From positions 10,607 to 74,606 of the forward strand of contig NZ_JBKEBF010000024.1 in assembly GCF_047973035.1 (NCBI RefSeq): 64,000 bases of DNA. Reading direction: 5' to 3'. Under the pieces are notes generated by a model. The model was not told the origin of the DNA. It was given only the letters and a program-made list of their open reading frames with translations, and made no database searches. How positions within the stretch are numbered: position 1 is the first letter of the stretch; every line of letters begins with the position of its first letter. This stretch comes from Oleidesulfovibrio sp047973035 (GTDB lineage: Bacteria; Desulfobacterota; Desulfovibrionia; Desulfovibrionales; Desulfovibrionaceae). Positions 8,522 through 16,380 of this stretch are shown piece by piece. Position numbers and translations under genes: made by a program.

Positions 8522-9829
8522 TTATTGCGCAAGGCGATCGGTAATGTTGTGCCGAATCCAGCGCTGGTCGAGCCATTCAAGAGGTTGTACCGGCAAGCCG
8601 GAAAGGATGACTCCGAAGTGCAGATGATCACCGCCTGCCATTCCTGTTGCACCGGTAAGTCCGAGAATATCGCCCCGGTTTACGGTATCGCCGTCTTTGA
8701 CGTGCATCTCTGAAAGGTGGGCGTAGAGTGTTTGCAAACCAAGCCCGTGGTCAACAATCACGCAAAGGCCATAAATGCCCATATCATCCGCAAAAACGAC
8801 AGTGCCGTTGTTTGCGGCAGGTACAGGTGCACGTGCGATGGACGCCATATCGAGGCCCAGATGGTATTGGTCGTCTACCTTCTGGCCTTTGTACATATAT
8901 GAGCGGTGATCAGCAAAGCGTGCACGGTTGCTGGCATTGGGCAGGTTCAGGAATCTGCCGGACCAGAGCATGGTAGGCGATGTTTTGTGTCCGATGCTGA
9001 GAAGCGCTGCACGGTTAGCTTTTCTCAGATCACGGTTGACCTTAAGGAAGCGTTCCAAAGAGGACATCTGTCCGGGGAACTCGTCTGTAAAGTCCTGCAT
9101 TTTGCTGTCAAGGAAGGAGTCAGGCAGAGGAATGGTGTCAACTCTGAACTCGACATGCAGCGGCTTGATTGCAAGCGCGATAGACGTAACGTTACCTGCT
9201 TCGTCTTCTGCCGTTACTCTGGGAGCAAAGTTGCTGGTAGTCATGTAGTACGGAAAAGCAAAGAAGCACAAGTAGCTGCCGTCAGGCTGCCGGTATCCGG
9301 GGAAGTATAAATCTTCCACGGTCACGCCTGTACTTTTGACTTCTTCGTTTACCGTATAAGCGATACAGGCAGTTCCGCCACGGCGCACGTACGGGGGAAG
9401 TGTTGTTACACTGATGCGCGGAGGCTGGCTGTCCAGTCGCAGGGTAAAGGTCTGGGTAGAGGTGTTCCCTTTGCCGAAACCGGAAAATGAGGCATCAGTA
9501 GCCTTTACGATGATTTTGACAGAGCCTTCGCCAAAATCAGCGCTTTCCTTCAATGAGAATTCAGCAGTGCGAGATACAAGCTTGTCGGTCCATTCTTCAT
9601 CCAGTGCGACAAATTCACGACTGTTTTTCTGAACGCGGACACTGAGCGCTTTAACGCCGCTTTCAACGTCCTTTACGTTCAGAGTGAAAGGTGTCTGGGG
9701 GGAAATGCGTCCTTCAGCAGGGGTTAGTGTCATCTGAGGGCCTGCCTGATCGCGGAACAGCAAAAAGCCAACAAGAACAAGACCGCCCACAAGAGTCAGG
9801 AGAACGGTGGACAGCAAGAATTTTTTCAT
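8522..9829 (-). CDS. Membrane-anchored M23 (LytM) metallopeptidase
   Basis: Probable envelope-located peptidoglycan endopeptidase or LytM-type regulator. The 435-residue chain has an N-terminal membrane segment (residues ~4-25, MKKFLLSTVLLTLVGG), about 270 residues of beta-rich, Ig-like sequence with repeated set-ups such as RISVTTLP, and a C-terminal LytM domain. HLGLD (metal ligands His and Asp), YAHLSEM and DHLHFG (HxH) are all present, so it should bind zinc and be active. The start at 9829 puts the signal anchor at the N-terminus, with GGAG ~11 bases upstream. An in-frame start 57 bases further upstream has no ribosome site. It is transcribed after the CBS gene on the same strand, 82 bases away. 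Confidence 0.88.
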   Translation of the reverse strand: MKKFLLSTVLLTLVGGLVLVGFLLFRDQAGPQMTLTPAEGRISPQTPFTLNVKDVESGVKALSVRVQKNSREFVALDEEWTDKLVSRTAEFSLKESADFGEGSVKIIVKATDASFSGFGKGNTSTQTFTLRLDSQPPRISVTTLPPYVRRGGTACIAYTVNEEVKSTGVTVEDLYFPGYRQPDGSYLCFFAFPYYMTTSNFAPRVTAEDEAGNVTSIALAIKPLHVEFRVDTIPLPDSFLDSKMQDFTDEFPGQMSSLERFLKVNRDLRKANRAALLSIGHKTSPTMLWSGRFLNLPNASNRARFADHRSYMYKGQKVDDQYHLGLDMASIARAPVPAANNGTVVFADDMGIYGLCVIVDHGLGLQTLYAHLSEMHVKDGDTVNRGDILGLTGATGMAGGDHLHFGVILSGLPVQPLEWLDQRWIRHNITDRLAQ

Positions 9830-9911
9830 TGGAATCTGGCTCCAGTTACAATGCAATGGCCGCTCGCTCCGCGAACGGCCGTTCAATAGACAAATGAGGC
9901 TGGTGCAGCGC

Positions 9912-10340
9912 CTAGGTTTCTTCCACTGCGTCCAGAAGGGTAATGGTCAGCTTTAAAAAGTCGGCTTCCGTTACAATGCCTACAAGTGTTTCATTCTCGA
10001 CCACCGGCAGGCAGCCGTATTTGTGGCGGAATAAAATCTCTGCAGCATCTCGCAACCTTAATTCCGGCGAAACGGTACGCACATCGGTACGCATAATTTC
10101 TTTTACCGGAATGCCTGAGTCAATTTCATCCTGCACAGTGTTATCTACTTCTGCAAAACGTGAGATTGTAGCTTCAAGAATATTGCGGTGAGTAAGCAGC
10201 CCGATAAACCGTTTCTGTTCATCCACAATGGGGATATGGCGTATACGGGCAAGCTGCATTAATGATCGCGCAGTCTTAAGCGAATCTGTAGTCTGTAACG
10301 TAAACAACTCTGTAGTCATCAGGTCACCGACATTAAGCAT
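9912..10340 (-). CDS. Two-CBS-domain protein
   Basis: A stand-alone pair of CBS domains in 142 residues, a module that usually binds adenine nucleotides and senses energy state. CBS1 (residues ~1-65) has DLMTTELFTL and RHIPIVDEQKRFIGLLT. CBS2 (~75-140) has EIMRTDVRTVSP and GCLPVVENETLVGIVTEADF. No catalytic domain is attached, so its partner is unknown. GGAGG lies 6 bases upstream of the ATG. A second stand-alone CBS protein of similar length is encoded at 40292-40744. Confidence 0.9.
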   Translation of the reverse strand: MLNVGDLMTTELFTLQTTDSLKTARSLMQLARIRHIPIVDEQKRFIGLLTHRNILEATISRFAEVDNTVQDEIDSGIPVKEIMRTDVRTVSPELRLRDAAEILFRHKYGCLPVVENETLVGIVTEADFLKLTITLLDAVEET

Positions 10341-10536
10341 ATGAGCCTCCGGGACGTGTTTCCTGCAAGTTTGGCATACTCTGGGCGGATGTCAAGATGG
10401 GAAGCATGCGGTACATTTTATCTTTATTCTGCTCCTAAGGTTGACTTGAGGCTGAAAATCTGATTTCCAACCAAAGCCCAGCCTGTTATTGTCATCGGTA
10501 CAGGGCGATCATTATGCCGAAGGAAGCCATTCGATT

Positions 10537-11178
10537 ATGATTGATAAAAGGCGCAGCAGAGAGCGCATGGTGCGAGAACAACTGGTGGCCAGAGGGATAA
10601 CGGATTCTGCAGTACTTACCGCAATGCAGAAAATTCCGCGTCACCTGTTCGTTCAGGAAGCATTGCAGGCTCAGGCATATGAAGATCATCCTTTGCCTAT
10701 AGGGTATGGTCAGACCATTTCACAACCGTTTATCGTGGCATTAATGTCACAGATAATTAAAGCCGAACCCGGTATGAAAGTGCTGGAAATCGGGACCGGG
10801 TCGGGATATCAGGCGGCCGTTCTGGCTGAAATGGGTCTGGATGTCTATACCGTCGAGCGAATCCCGGAACTGTACCATCATACACGAAAGCTGTTGCGTG
10901 ACCTTGGCTATACCAAAGTACGCACTAAGCTTGACGATGGAACCATGGGCTGGCCGCTGGCCGCTCCTTATGATCGAATTCTTGTTACTGCGGGCGGCCC
11001 CGGTATTCCCGAGCCGTTGGCCGACCAGTTGGCAGATCCCGGTGTGATGGCGATTCCTGTCGGGGCGTCGCGTCGGGAACAGGAACTCTACCTGATGAAA
11101 AAACAAGACGGGACTCTGTCATATGAAAATTACGGCAAGGTTGTTTTTGTAGACCTTGTCGGTAACCATGGATGGTAG
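10537..11178 (+). CDS. pcm: Protein-L-isoaspartate O-methyltransferase
   Basis: Methylates L-isoaspartyl residues of aged proteins with S-adenosylmethionine to start their repair. The sequence shows the family's PIGYGQTISQPFIVA substrate loop, the SAM motif VLEIGTGSGYQAAVLAE, and a C-terminal GKVVFVDLVG strand. I set the start at the ATG at 10537 (AAGGAAG about 10 bases upstream), giving 213 residues, the usual length. A TTG 48 bases upstream is in frame but would add an unrelated leader. The next gene begins 10 bases after the stop, so the two are probably one transcript. Confidence 0.92.
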   Translation: MIDKRRSRERMVREQLVARGITDSAVLTAMQKIPRHLFVQEALQAQAYEDHPLPIGYGQTISQPFIVALMSQIIKAEPGMKVLEIGTGSGYQAAVLAEMGLDVYTVERIPELYHHTRKLLRDLGYTKVRTKLDDGTMGWPLAAPYDRILVTAGGPGIPEPLADQLADPGVMAIPVGASRREQELYLMKKQDGTLSYENYGKVVFVDLVGNHGW

Positions 11179-11188
11179 GTGTGACAGT

Positions 11189-11773
11189 ATGAGTCTTTTT
11201 AAACCTCTGCTTGACCGTCTGTGGCGCATGGCAGACACTGCCGGTGCTACACGGGTACTTGCTCTGGTTTCTTTTACCGAATCGGTATTTTTTCCGATTC
11301 CACCTGACTTGCTGCTGATTCCCATGGCTCTGGCCAGAAGGGAAAAGGCAATGCGTCTTGCGCTTATCTGTTTAGTCTCATCGCTGTTAGGCGGTGTGGT
11401 GGGCTACTTTTTAGGCTATTTTTTTATGGAAGTAGTAGGCATGCCAATTGTGCGGTTCTATGGCTTGCTTGAAAAATATGATGCAATTCGAGTCTGGTAC
11501 GAAACATACGATGCATGGGCAGTTGCGATTGCGGGTCTTACGCCCATTCCGTATAAAGTGTGTACTCTCACTGCAGGCGCTTTCCGCATTGATTTTTTAG
11601 TTTTTTTGATTGCTTCTGTTCTTAGTCGCGGATTGCGTTTTTTTGTAATTGCAGGGCTTATTTACTTGTTCGGGGATAAGGTTCGTTATTTTCTTGAGCG
11701 CCGTTTCGATCTGGTTTTGATTGCATTTACGGTGCTGGGGATAGCCGGCTTTGTCGCCCTTAAGTATTTTTAG
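11189..11773 (+). CDS. YqaA/DedA-like (SNARE-associated type) inner-membrane protein
   Basis: A 194-residue polytopic membrane protein of the YqaA branch of the DedA/VTT superfamily, whose members act in lipid or small-molecule handling at the inner membrane. The sequence has the family's FTESVFFPIPPDLLLIP entrance helix, a GGVVGYFLGYFF glycine-rich helix, the LTPIPYKVCTLTAGAF proline motif, and an SRGLRFF segment before two last hydrophobic helices. The ATG at 11189 follows an AGGTG-like site. TTG/ATG codons at 11156 and 11168 would overlap pcm. The exact substrate cannot be inferred. Confidence 0.82.
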   Translation: MSLFKPLLDRLWRMADTAGATRVLALVSFTESVFFPIPPDLLLIPMALARREKAMRLALICLVSSLLGGVVGYFLGYFFMEVVGMPIVRFYGLLEKYDAIRVWYETYDAWAVAIAGLTPIPYKVCTLTAGAFRIDFLVFLIASVLSRGLRFFVIAGLIYLFGDKVRYFLERRFDLVLIAFTVLGIAGFVALKYF

Positions 11774-11806
11774 GAGTCCGGCCGCGCTGGTGGCCGGGAA
11801 TCGATG

Positions 11807-11841
11807 CTGGCAGACAGGTGTCTGTGCCGGAAGTTTTTTTT
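11807..11841 (+). terminator. Terminator-like hairpin directly in front of mrp
   Basis: CTGGC..AGACA pairs with TGTCT..GCCGG (one 2-base bulge) and is followed by AAG and eight T. The T run touches the AAGGAG ribosome site of mrp. A second small stem (CCGGCC/GGCCGG, ~11778-11797) precedes it. It may end the pcm-yqaA transcript or act as an attenuator for mrp. Confidence 0.6.
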
Positions 11842-11855
11842 AAGGAGTATGCGAA

Positions 11856-12752
11856 ATGTCATCGTGTAAAAGTCGCCCCGATAGTCTGAAAGGGGGCGAT
11901 ATCGCCAAAAATGCTTTTGGTGCGTCACAGCAGGAGCTGAATATTCAATCCGTGCTGCAGCGCATCCGCTACAAGCTGTTCATTATGAGCGGCAAGGGCG
12001 GTGTAGGTAAAAGTTCGGTTACTGTAAATACCGCTGCGGCTCTGGCTGCCAAAGGCTTTAAAGTAGGCATTCTGGACGTGGATATTCACGGCCCCAGTGT
12101 ACCTAATTTGCTTGGAGTGAAGTCCGGCCTTGAAGTTGATGAAAAGACACAGAGAATCTGTCCTGCCGCTTACAGCGAGAATCTGTTTGTTGTATCTATG
12201 GATTCGCTTTTGAAAGACCGTGACTCTGCTGTACTCTGGCGCGGACCAAAAAAGACCGCCGCCATCCGCCAGTTTGTTTCTGACGTGGAGTGGGGCGAGC
12301 TTGATTTTCTTCTGATCGACTCTCCTCCCGGCACCGGTGACGAGCACATGACCGTTCTTAAGACTATTCCCGACGCTCTTTGTGTGGTTGTTACCACCCC
12401 GCAGGAAGTCTCTCTGGCTGACGTCAGAAAAGCCATCAACTTCCTGCAGTATGCTCAGTCCAATGTTCTGGGTATTGTAGAAAATATGAGTGGCCTTGTC
12501 TGTCCTCATTGTGGTGGCGAAATTTCGCTCTTCAAGAAAGGCGGAGGCAAAGAACTGGCCGAACGCTATGGACTGCCTTTCCTCGGAGCCGTTCCGCTTG
12601 ACCCAGCGACTGTAGTTGCTGCGGATGTCGGACGTCCGGTAGTATTGCTTGAGGGAGAATCTCACGCAAAGACCGGCTTCCTTGATCTGGCGGACAAAAT
12701 CGTTCATGCCTGCGAGAACAGTCTGGAAGTGATCGCAAGCGTACATGCCTGA
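11856..12752 (+). CDS. mrp: Mrp/NBP35-type P-loop ATPase, Fe-S cluster carrier
   Basis: Cytoplasmic ATPase that carries and transfers iron-sulfur clusters, important in an anaerobe rich in Fe-S enzymes. The 298-residue chain has the deviant Walker A SGKGGVGKSS, DVDIHGPSVP, LLIDSPPGTGDEH, and the CPHCGG pair of cysteines that holds a bridging cluster in Mrp dimers. The N-terminus is short and has CKSRPDSLKGG in place of a DUF59 domain. AAGGAG sits 9 bases upstream of the ATG, directly against a terminator-like T run. A terminator follows, so the gene may be expressed alone. Confidence 0.92.
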   Translation: MSSCKSRPDSLKGGDIAKNAFGASQQELNIQSVLQRIRYKLFIMSGKGGVGKSSVTVNTAAALAAKGFKVGILDVDIHGPSVPNLLGVKSGLEVDEKTQRICPAAYSENLFVVSMDSLLKDRDSAVLWRGPKKTAAIRQFVSDVEWGELDFLLIDSPPGTGDEHMTVLKTIPDALCVVVTTPQEVSLADVRKAINFLQYAQSNVLGIVENMSGLVCPHCGGEISLFKKGGGKELAERYGLPFLGAVPLDPATVVAADVGRPVVLLEGESHAKTGFLDLADKIVHACENSLEVIASVHA

Positions 12753-12757
12753 TAGCG

Positions 12758-12783
12758 ACGGGGCCTTCTGGCCCCGTTCTTTT
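12758..12783 (+). terminator. Rho-independent terminator after mrp
   Basis: ACGGGGCC pairs with GGCCCCGT around a TTCT loop, followed by TTCTTTT. Confidence 0.85.
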
Positions 12784-12876
12784 AGTATCTGTGTTTTTTA
12801 CGAGATGAGTTTTGCTGTGCTGCAGCTTTTTTGCTACACTGTCTCCATATATAATCCATGGGGGTCTAGGTAACCT

Positions 12877-13428
12877 ATGTTTACTTTGGCTAATAAGATA
12901 ACTCTGTTCCGTATCCTTATTGTACCCCTTATTGTGCTGCTTTTGTACTTTCCGGGCCGCATTACCTGTCTTTTGGCTATGATAGGTTTTATGTTGGCTT
13001 CAATTTCTGATATGCTTGACGGACATATTGCCCGCAAGTCGAATACTGTTACCAGCTTCGGCAAGTTTCTTGACCCGTTGGCAGACAAGCTGCTTATCAG
13101 TTCCGTTCTTGTAATGCTGTCTGCTTTGGGCTGGGTTCCGGCATGGGTTGTTATTGTTATCATCTGTCGTGAGCTGATAGTGACTGGTTTGCGGGCAATT
13201 GCCGCTGATGAAGGTGTCGTGATTGCAGCCGACAAGTTTGGCAAGATGAAAACCATACTGCAGATGCTTGCACTGACACCTTTGCTTCTGCATTACCCGT
13301 GGTTTGGCTTTGATCCTAATCCCATCGGGCAGATTCTGCTTTACATGGCATTGATTCTCACTGTATTTTCTGGCGGAAACTACCTGTATGCGTTTTATAA
13401 AAACTGGCGTGCGGGCGATTCGGTATAG
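12877..13428 (+). CDS. pgsA: CDP-diacylglycerol--glycerol-3-phosphate 3-phosphatidyltransferase
   Basis: Makes phosphatidylglycerol phosphate, the committed step to phosphatidylglycerol, at the inner membrane. The 183-residue protein has several hydrophobic helices and the CDP-alcohol phosphotransferase signature: DMLDGHIAR, then G and the two aspartates of GKFLDPLADK. Length and N-terminus (MFTLANKITLFRI) match the family. A TATAAT at 12850-12855 lies just upstream, but a good -35 at the right distance is not clear. A small protein and an FtsB-like protein follow closely. Confidence 0.93.
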   Translation: MFTLANKITLFRILIVPLIVLLLYFPGRITCLLAMIGFMLASISDMLDGHIARKSNTVTSFGKFLDPLADKLLISSVLVMLSALGWVPAWVVIVIICRELIVTGLRAIAADEGVVIAADKFGKMKTILQMLALTPLLLHYPWFGFDPNPIGQILLYMALILTVFSGGNYLYAFYKNWRAGDSV

Positions 13429-13499
13429 CCATTGCTGGCTTGATGTTGTGCCTGTTCACTGTACGACATCCGGAGCCACAGGCTTTGCGGGAGAATAGT

Positions 13500-13772
13500 G
13501 TGCGAGAAAATGAAGAACTCCAGAGCAGGTTGAGGAATTGTCTGCAGACCATTCTGGAGCTGGAACCCGATCTGGAAGATCTGGATATCGGTCAGGAACT
13601 GATGAAAGAACTCAGCACGCTGAAGTCTTTTATGAAAAAGCTTGATAATGTTGAGCTGGAAGAATCAGATGTGTTGCGGATAGAAAAGGCGACGGCTAAT
13701 TTTTTGAAAGAATTAGAAGGTCCTTTGGCCATTTATAGAAAACAACAGGCTACGCGCCCCTACCTGCAATAA
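13500..13772 (+). CDS. Small coiled-coil protein of unknown function
   Basis: I do not recognise a family. The 90-residue acidic protein is almost entirely helical, with heptad-like leucines (NEELQSRLRNCLQTILELE; ELMKELSTLKSFMKKL), so a coiled-coil or helical bundle is likely. I chose the GTG at 13500 because GGGAG lies 6 bases upstream. In-frame TTG/ATG codons at 13440/13443 would add ~20 residues but have no ribosome site. It ends 4 bases before the FtsB-like gene and lies between pgsA and cell-envelope genes, so a role in envelope or division is possible but unproven. Confidence 0.65.
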   Translation: MRENEELQSRLRNCLQTILELEPDLEDLDIGQELMKELSTLKSFMKKLDNVELEESDVLRIEKATANFLKELEGPLAIYRKQQATRPYLQ

Positions 13773-13776
13773 TCAG

Positions 13777-14103
13777 ATGCGTTGGCGGCATATTGTTATC
13801 AGTGTGTCGCTTCTGCTTAACCTGATCATGGTGTACACTTTGATCTGGGGTGAGCAGGGGCTGATTGCATACAACGATTTGAAGACAGAGTCTGAGAGGC
13901 TGAAAAGACAGATTGTTGAACTGGACAGCCGTAATGTTGCACTAAGTCGGGAGATCAGACTGCTTCAGTCTGATAATCGGTACATAGAGAAAATGATTCG
14001 TAAGCGGATGAATTTTGTAAAAAACGACGAAGTGCTGTATATTTTCCCCGAAAAGATGCCCCAGAACGTCTCAGGAGCGGCTTCCGATGAACGAGAAGAT
14101 TAA
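13777..14103 (+). CDS. FtsB/DivIC-like septum formation initiator
   Basis: Small bitopic membrane protein of the FtsB/DivIC family, which joins FtsL and FtsQ in the divisome. The 108-residue chain has a short cytoplasmic start (MRWRH), one membrane helix (residues ~6-24), and a periplasmic coiled coil rich in Leu and charged residues (LKTESERLKRQIVELDS). A C-terminal segment, RKRMNFVKNDEVLYIFP, resembles the conserved ...LGxVxxGExVYxFP end of FtsB. No clear ribosome site is seen, which suggests translational coupling to the gene 4 bases upstream. The end overlaps the next gene by 17 bases. Confidence 0.82.
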   Translation: MRWRHIVISVSLLLNLIMVYTLIWGEQGLIAYNDLKTESERLKRQIVELDSRNVALSREIRLLQSDNRYIEKMIRKRMNFVKNDEVLYIFPEKMPQNVSGAASDERED

Positions 14104-15037
14104 GTGGTATCGTGAGGTTCTTGAGCTTGAGCCAAGCTCTAAAGTTTTTTTTCCTCTGGCTCGTCTCTTCTCTGATAACGGTCAGTTTGCCGAAGCTGTA
14201 GAAACTCTGCGGCAAGGGCTGGATCGGCATCCCGAGCACCTTGAAGCGCGGATGCTTCTGATTGAATGCCTTGATAGTCTCGGGCGTGAGCTTGAAGCAG
14301 ATGATGAGGCCGAAGCTCTCAGTGAGCGGCTTCGCAAATATCCTCAGTTCTGGCAGGCTTGGGGCCGGTCAATGGCTTCGCGTCCTGATTCCAGAGATGC
14401 CTCGCTTGCTCTGGATTTTCTTGCAGCATCATTTGGCGATTCGCCTGTTTCCTGGGCCGCAGTTATCGAGCAAGGCTTGCGCTCGCTTTCTGCTGACGGT
14501 TGTAATGCTTCAGCCGAAAGTAAAACAGGTGGTTTTGCCTCGCCTGCGATGTCTGTATCTGCTCAGGATATAGAAAGTGTTGCCGCGGCTGCTGTCACAA
14601 CTGAAGCGCAGGCCGGAATTTCCTCTGATGAAGCGAGTGACTTTATTTTTGAAGAGCCAGAATCTTCTGCTGCTGAACAGGTAGCGGATGTCTCTGGTTT
14701 TTCTGTTTCAGAGAATGCAGCAGAGCAGGGCAATGATGACTTTGATGTAGAAGATGACGAACCATTGTCCCTTCGTACCCGCTCCATGGCTGACGTGCTC
14801 GCACAGCAGGGAGATATTAAAGGTGCCATGGAGATTCTTGATGAACTTTTGGCCGGAACCATGGATAGTGAAGTCCGGCGAGATATTCTGGCAAGAAAAG
14901 AGTCTCTTACCTTAATAGGTTCGGCCAGCACTTCGTCAAAAGACGCACAGGCCGAACAGCCCCTGCATTCTAAACATAAGTTGTTGACCATGCTTGAAAG
15001 CCTTGCCGAGCGCCTTGAGGCGCGGGCCGCAGGGTAG
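14087..15037 (+). CDS. TPR-repeat protein
   Basis: A 316-residue protein with tetratricopeptide-like helix pairs at the N-terminus (residues ~1-100; LARLFSDNGQFAEAVETLRQ fits one repeat). A low-complexity acidic Ser/Ala/Glu linker (~140-235) follows, then another TPR-like segment near the C-terminus (LAQQGDIKGAMEILDELL). No signal peptide or catalytic motif is seen. AGGAGCGG precedes the ATG, and the start lies inside the FtsB-like gene, so the two are translationally coupled. It is probably a scaffold for envelope or division proteins, by context only. Confidence 0.8.
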   Translation: MNEKIKWYREVLELEPSSKVFFPLARLFSDNGQFAEAVETLRQGLDRHPEHLEARMLLIECLDSLGRELEADDEAEALSERLRKYPQFWQAWGRSMASRPDSRDASLALDFLAASFGDSPVSWAAVIEQGLRSLSADGCNASAESKTGGFASPAMSVSAQDIESVAAAAVTTEAQAGISSDEASDFIFEEPESSAAEQVADVSGFSVSENAAEQGNDDFDVEDDEPLSLRTRSMADVLAQQGDIKGAMEILDELLAGTMDSEVRRDILARKESLTLIGSASTSSKDAQAEQPLHSKHKLLTMLESLAERLEARAAG

Positions 15038-15082
15038 CATTTCTTTATTCCGACCTATCTACTTTCTAAGCAGGAGAATAAC

Positions 15083-16354
15083 GTGACTCGCTTTACGCGA
15101 ATCCTCATTTTTATTGCCTTTGCAATCATTCTTTCCGGATGCAAGCAAGATGCTAAAAACTACTGGAAAGATACGCGTAAGCTGTATCGTGAATACGTAA
15201 ACACACCTGCAACTCTTGATAACAATGAAGAGTTGGATGTGATGCTTGTGGAATCAAAAATTGCCACAGTTTTTACTAGTATGGACGAGCAGCTTGAGCA
15301 GATGCGTCGTGTGCTGGATAATCAGGACACGTTTCCCAGCGATGAGTGGATTGCGGGGTTTCTTGAACGTTTTCCGTGGGTGAGCGGTGTGGCTGTAGTA
15401 GACACTGACGGAACTGTGTTGCTCCAGCAACCTCAGCTTGCCATTAAGCCTTATAACTACAACCCGCTGCTTGAAGCTTCCTCTGATACACCTGTTCATG
15501 TCATGCGGGGCTACGCTGAAGCTAACCCTCTGGGTCCAGAGTTTTATCTGGCCAACCCGATGGTTGCCGGCCGTGATATATCGGCCTTGCTTATTGCCCA
15601 CTTTGATGTGCGGAACCTGCTGGCTTTCTGCCCCAGCCCCGGTGATATTGTTGTCCTTTCCCGTACAGATATGCTTTGGCCCGGTAAGTATGTTTACGAC
15701 AAGACTCCGCTGGCCGGAGTTGACTGGGCTGAAAAGTTGAAGACTGATGTCATGGGCGAAGTAGAAGACGACCGTGGCAGCTTCCTGTGGATTGCCCGTT
15801 ACCTTGGAGGCATTCCGATTGTTTACGCCGCTTCGGTTGATCAGTACCCTGAAGATCCGGCAAATCTTGCGGGGCTGGCAGCCTGGTTTGAAACCAGAGA
15901 AGCTTTACGTAATGCTCCGGCTATGGAAGAAACTGAGGTTGACCCCGTAGCGCTTGCAGCTAGAGGCGAGATTCATGAAGACGTAGTTGTGGAATCAGAG
16001 CCGGTGTCTTCCGGTAATGCTCCGGAGCGGGTAACCCCCGGACTACATGACCAACCCACCGCGGCTCCTGCCACTGATGATTTTGTATACTCCGTGCAGA
16101 TTGGCGCGTTTATTAACGAAGGTTACGCGAAAGATCGCGTAGAATTACTGCGTAAAGCAGGTTTTGAGCCTTGCACAATGAAGCTGTACGACAAAGACGG
16201 GCAGCTTTGGAATATTGTGCAGATTGGCGATTACCGTACCTCCACCGATGCGTGGAAGAGAGTGCGGGAATTTATAAATGCTGACACAGGTTTTGACTAT
16301 AATATAGAATTCCTTGATGCCGGTGTTGTAAGCCGACGCAAGCAATGTCCTTAA
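15083..16354 (+). CDS. Lipoprotein with Cache/PAS-like and SPOR domains
   Basis: A 423-residue lipoprotein that begins with a signal peptide and lipobox LSGC (lipidated Cys20). Residues ~60-250 look like an extracytoplasmic sensor fold of the Cache/PAS kind, with a predicted beta core around SGVAVVDTDGTVLLQQP. A Pro/Glu-rich linker follows. A SPOR domain closes the chain (~330-415; FVYSVQIGAFINEGYAKDR), which in other proteins binds denuded peptidoglycan at septa. The GTG start at 15083 follows CAGGAG. The neighbours (FtsB-like, TPR protein) support an envelope or division role. The sensor assignment is inference from sequence style. Confidence 0.75.
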   Translation: MTRFTRILIFIAFAIILSGCKQDAKNYWKDTRKLYREYVNTPATLDNNEELDVMLVESKIATVFTSMDEQLEQMRRVLDNQDTFPSDEWIAGFLERFPWVSGVAVVDTDGTVLLQQPQLAIKPYNYNPLLEASSDTPVHVMRGYAEANPLGPEFYLANPMVAGRDISALLIAHFDVRNLLAFCPSPGDIVVLSRTDMLWPGKYVYDKTPLAGVDWAEKLKTDVMGEVEDDRGSFLWIARYLGGIPIVYAASVDQYPEDPANLAGLAAWFETREALRNAPAMEETEVDPVALAARGEIHEDVVVESEPVSSGNAPERVTPGLHDQPTAAPATDDFVYSVQIGAFINEGYAKDRVELLRKAGFEPCTMKLYDKDGQLWNIVQIGDYRTSTDAWKRVREFINADTGFDYNIEFLDAGVVSRRKQCP

Positions 16355-16380
16355 ATCTGCCGGACCGACAAGGAGATTCC

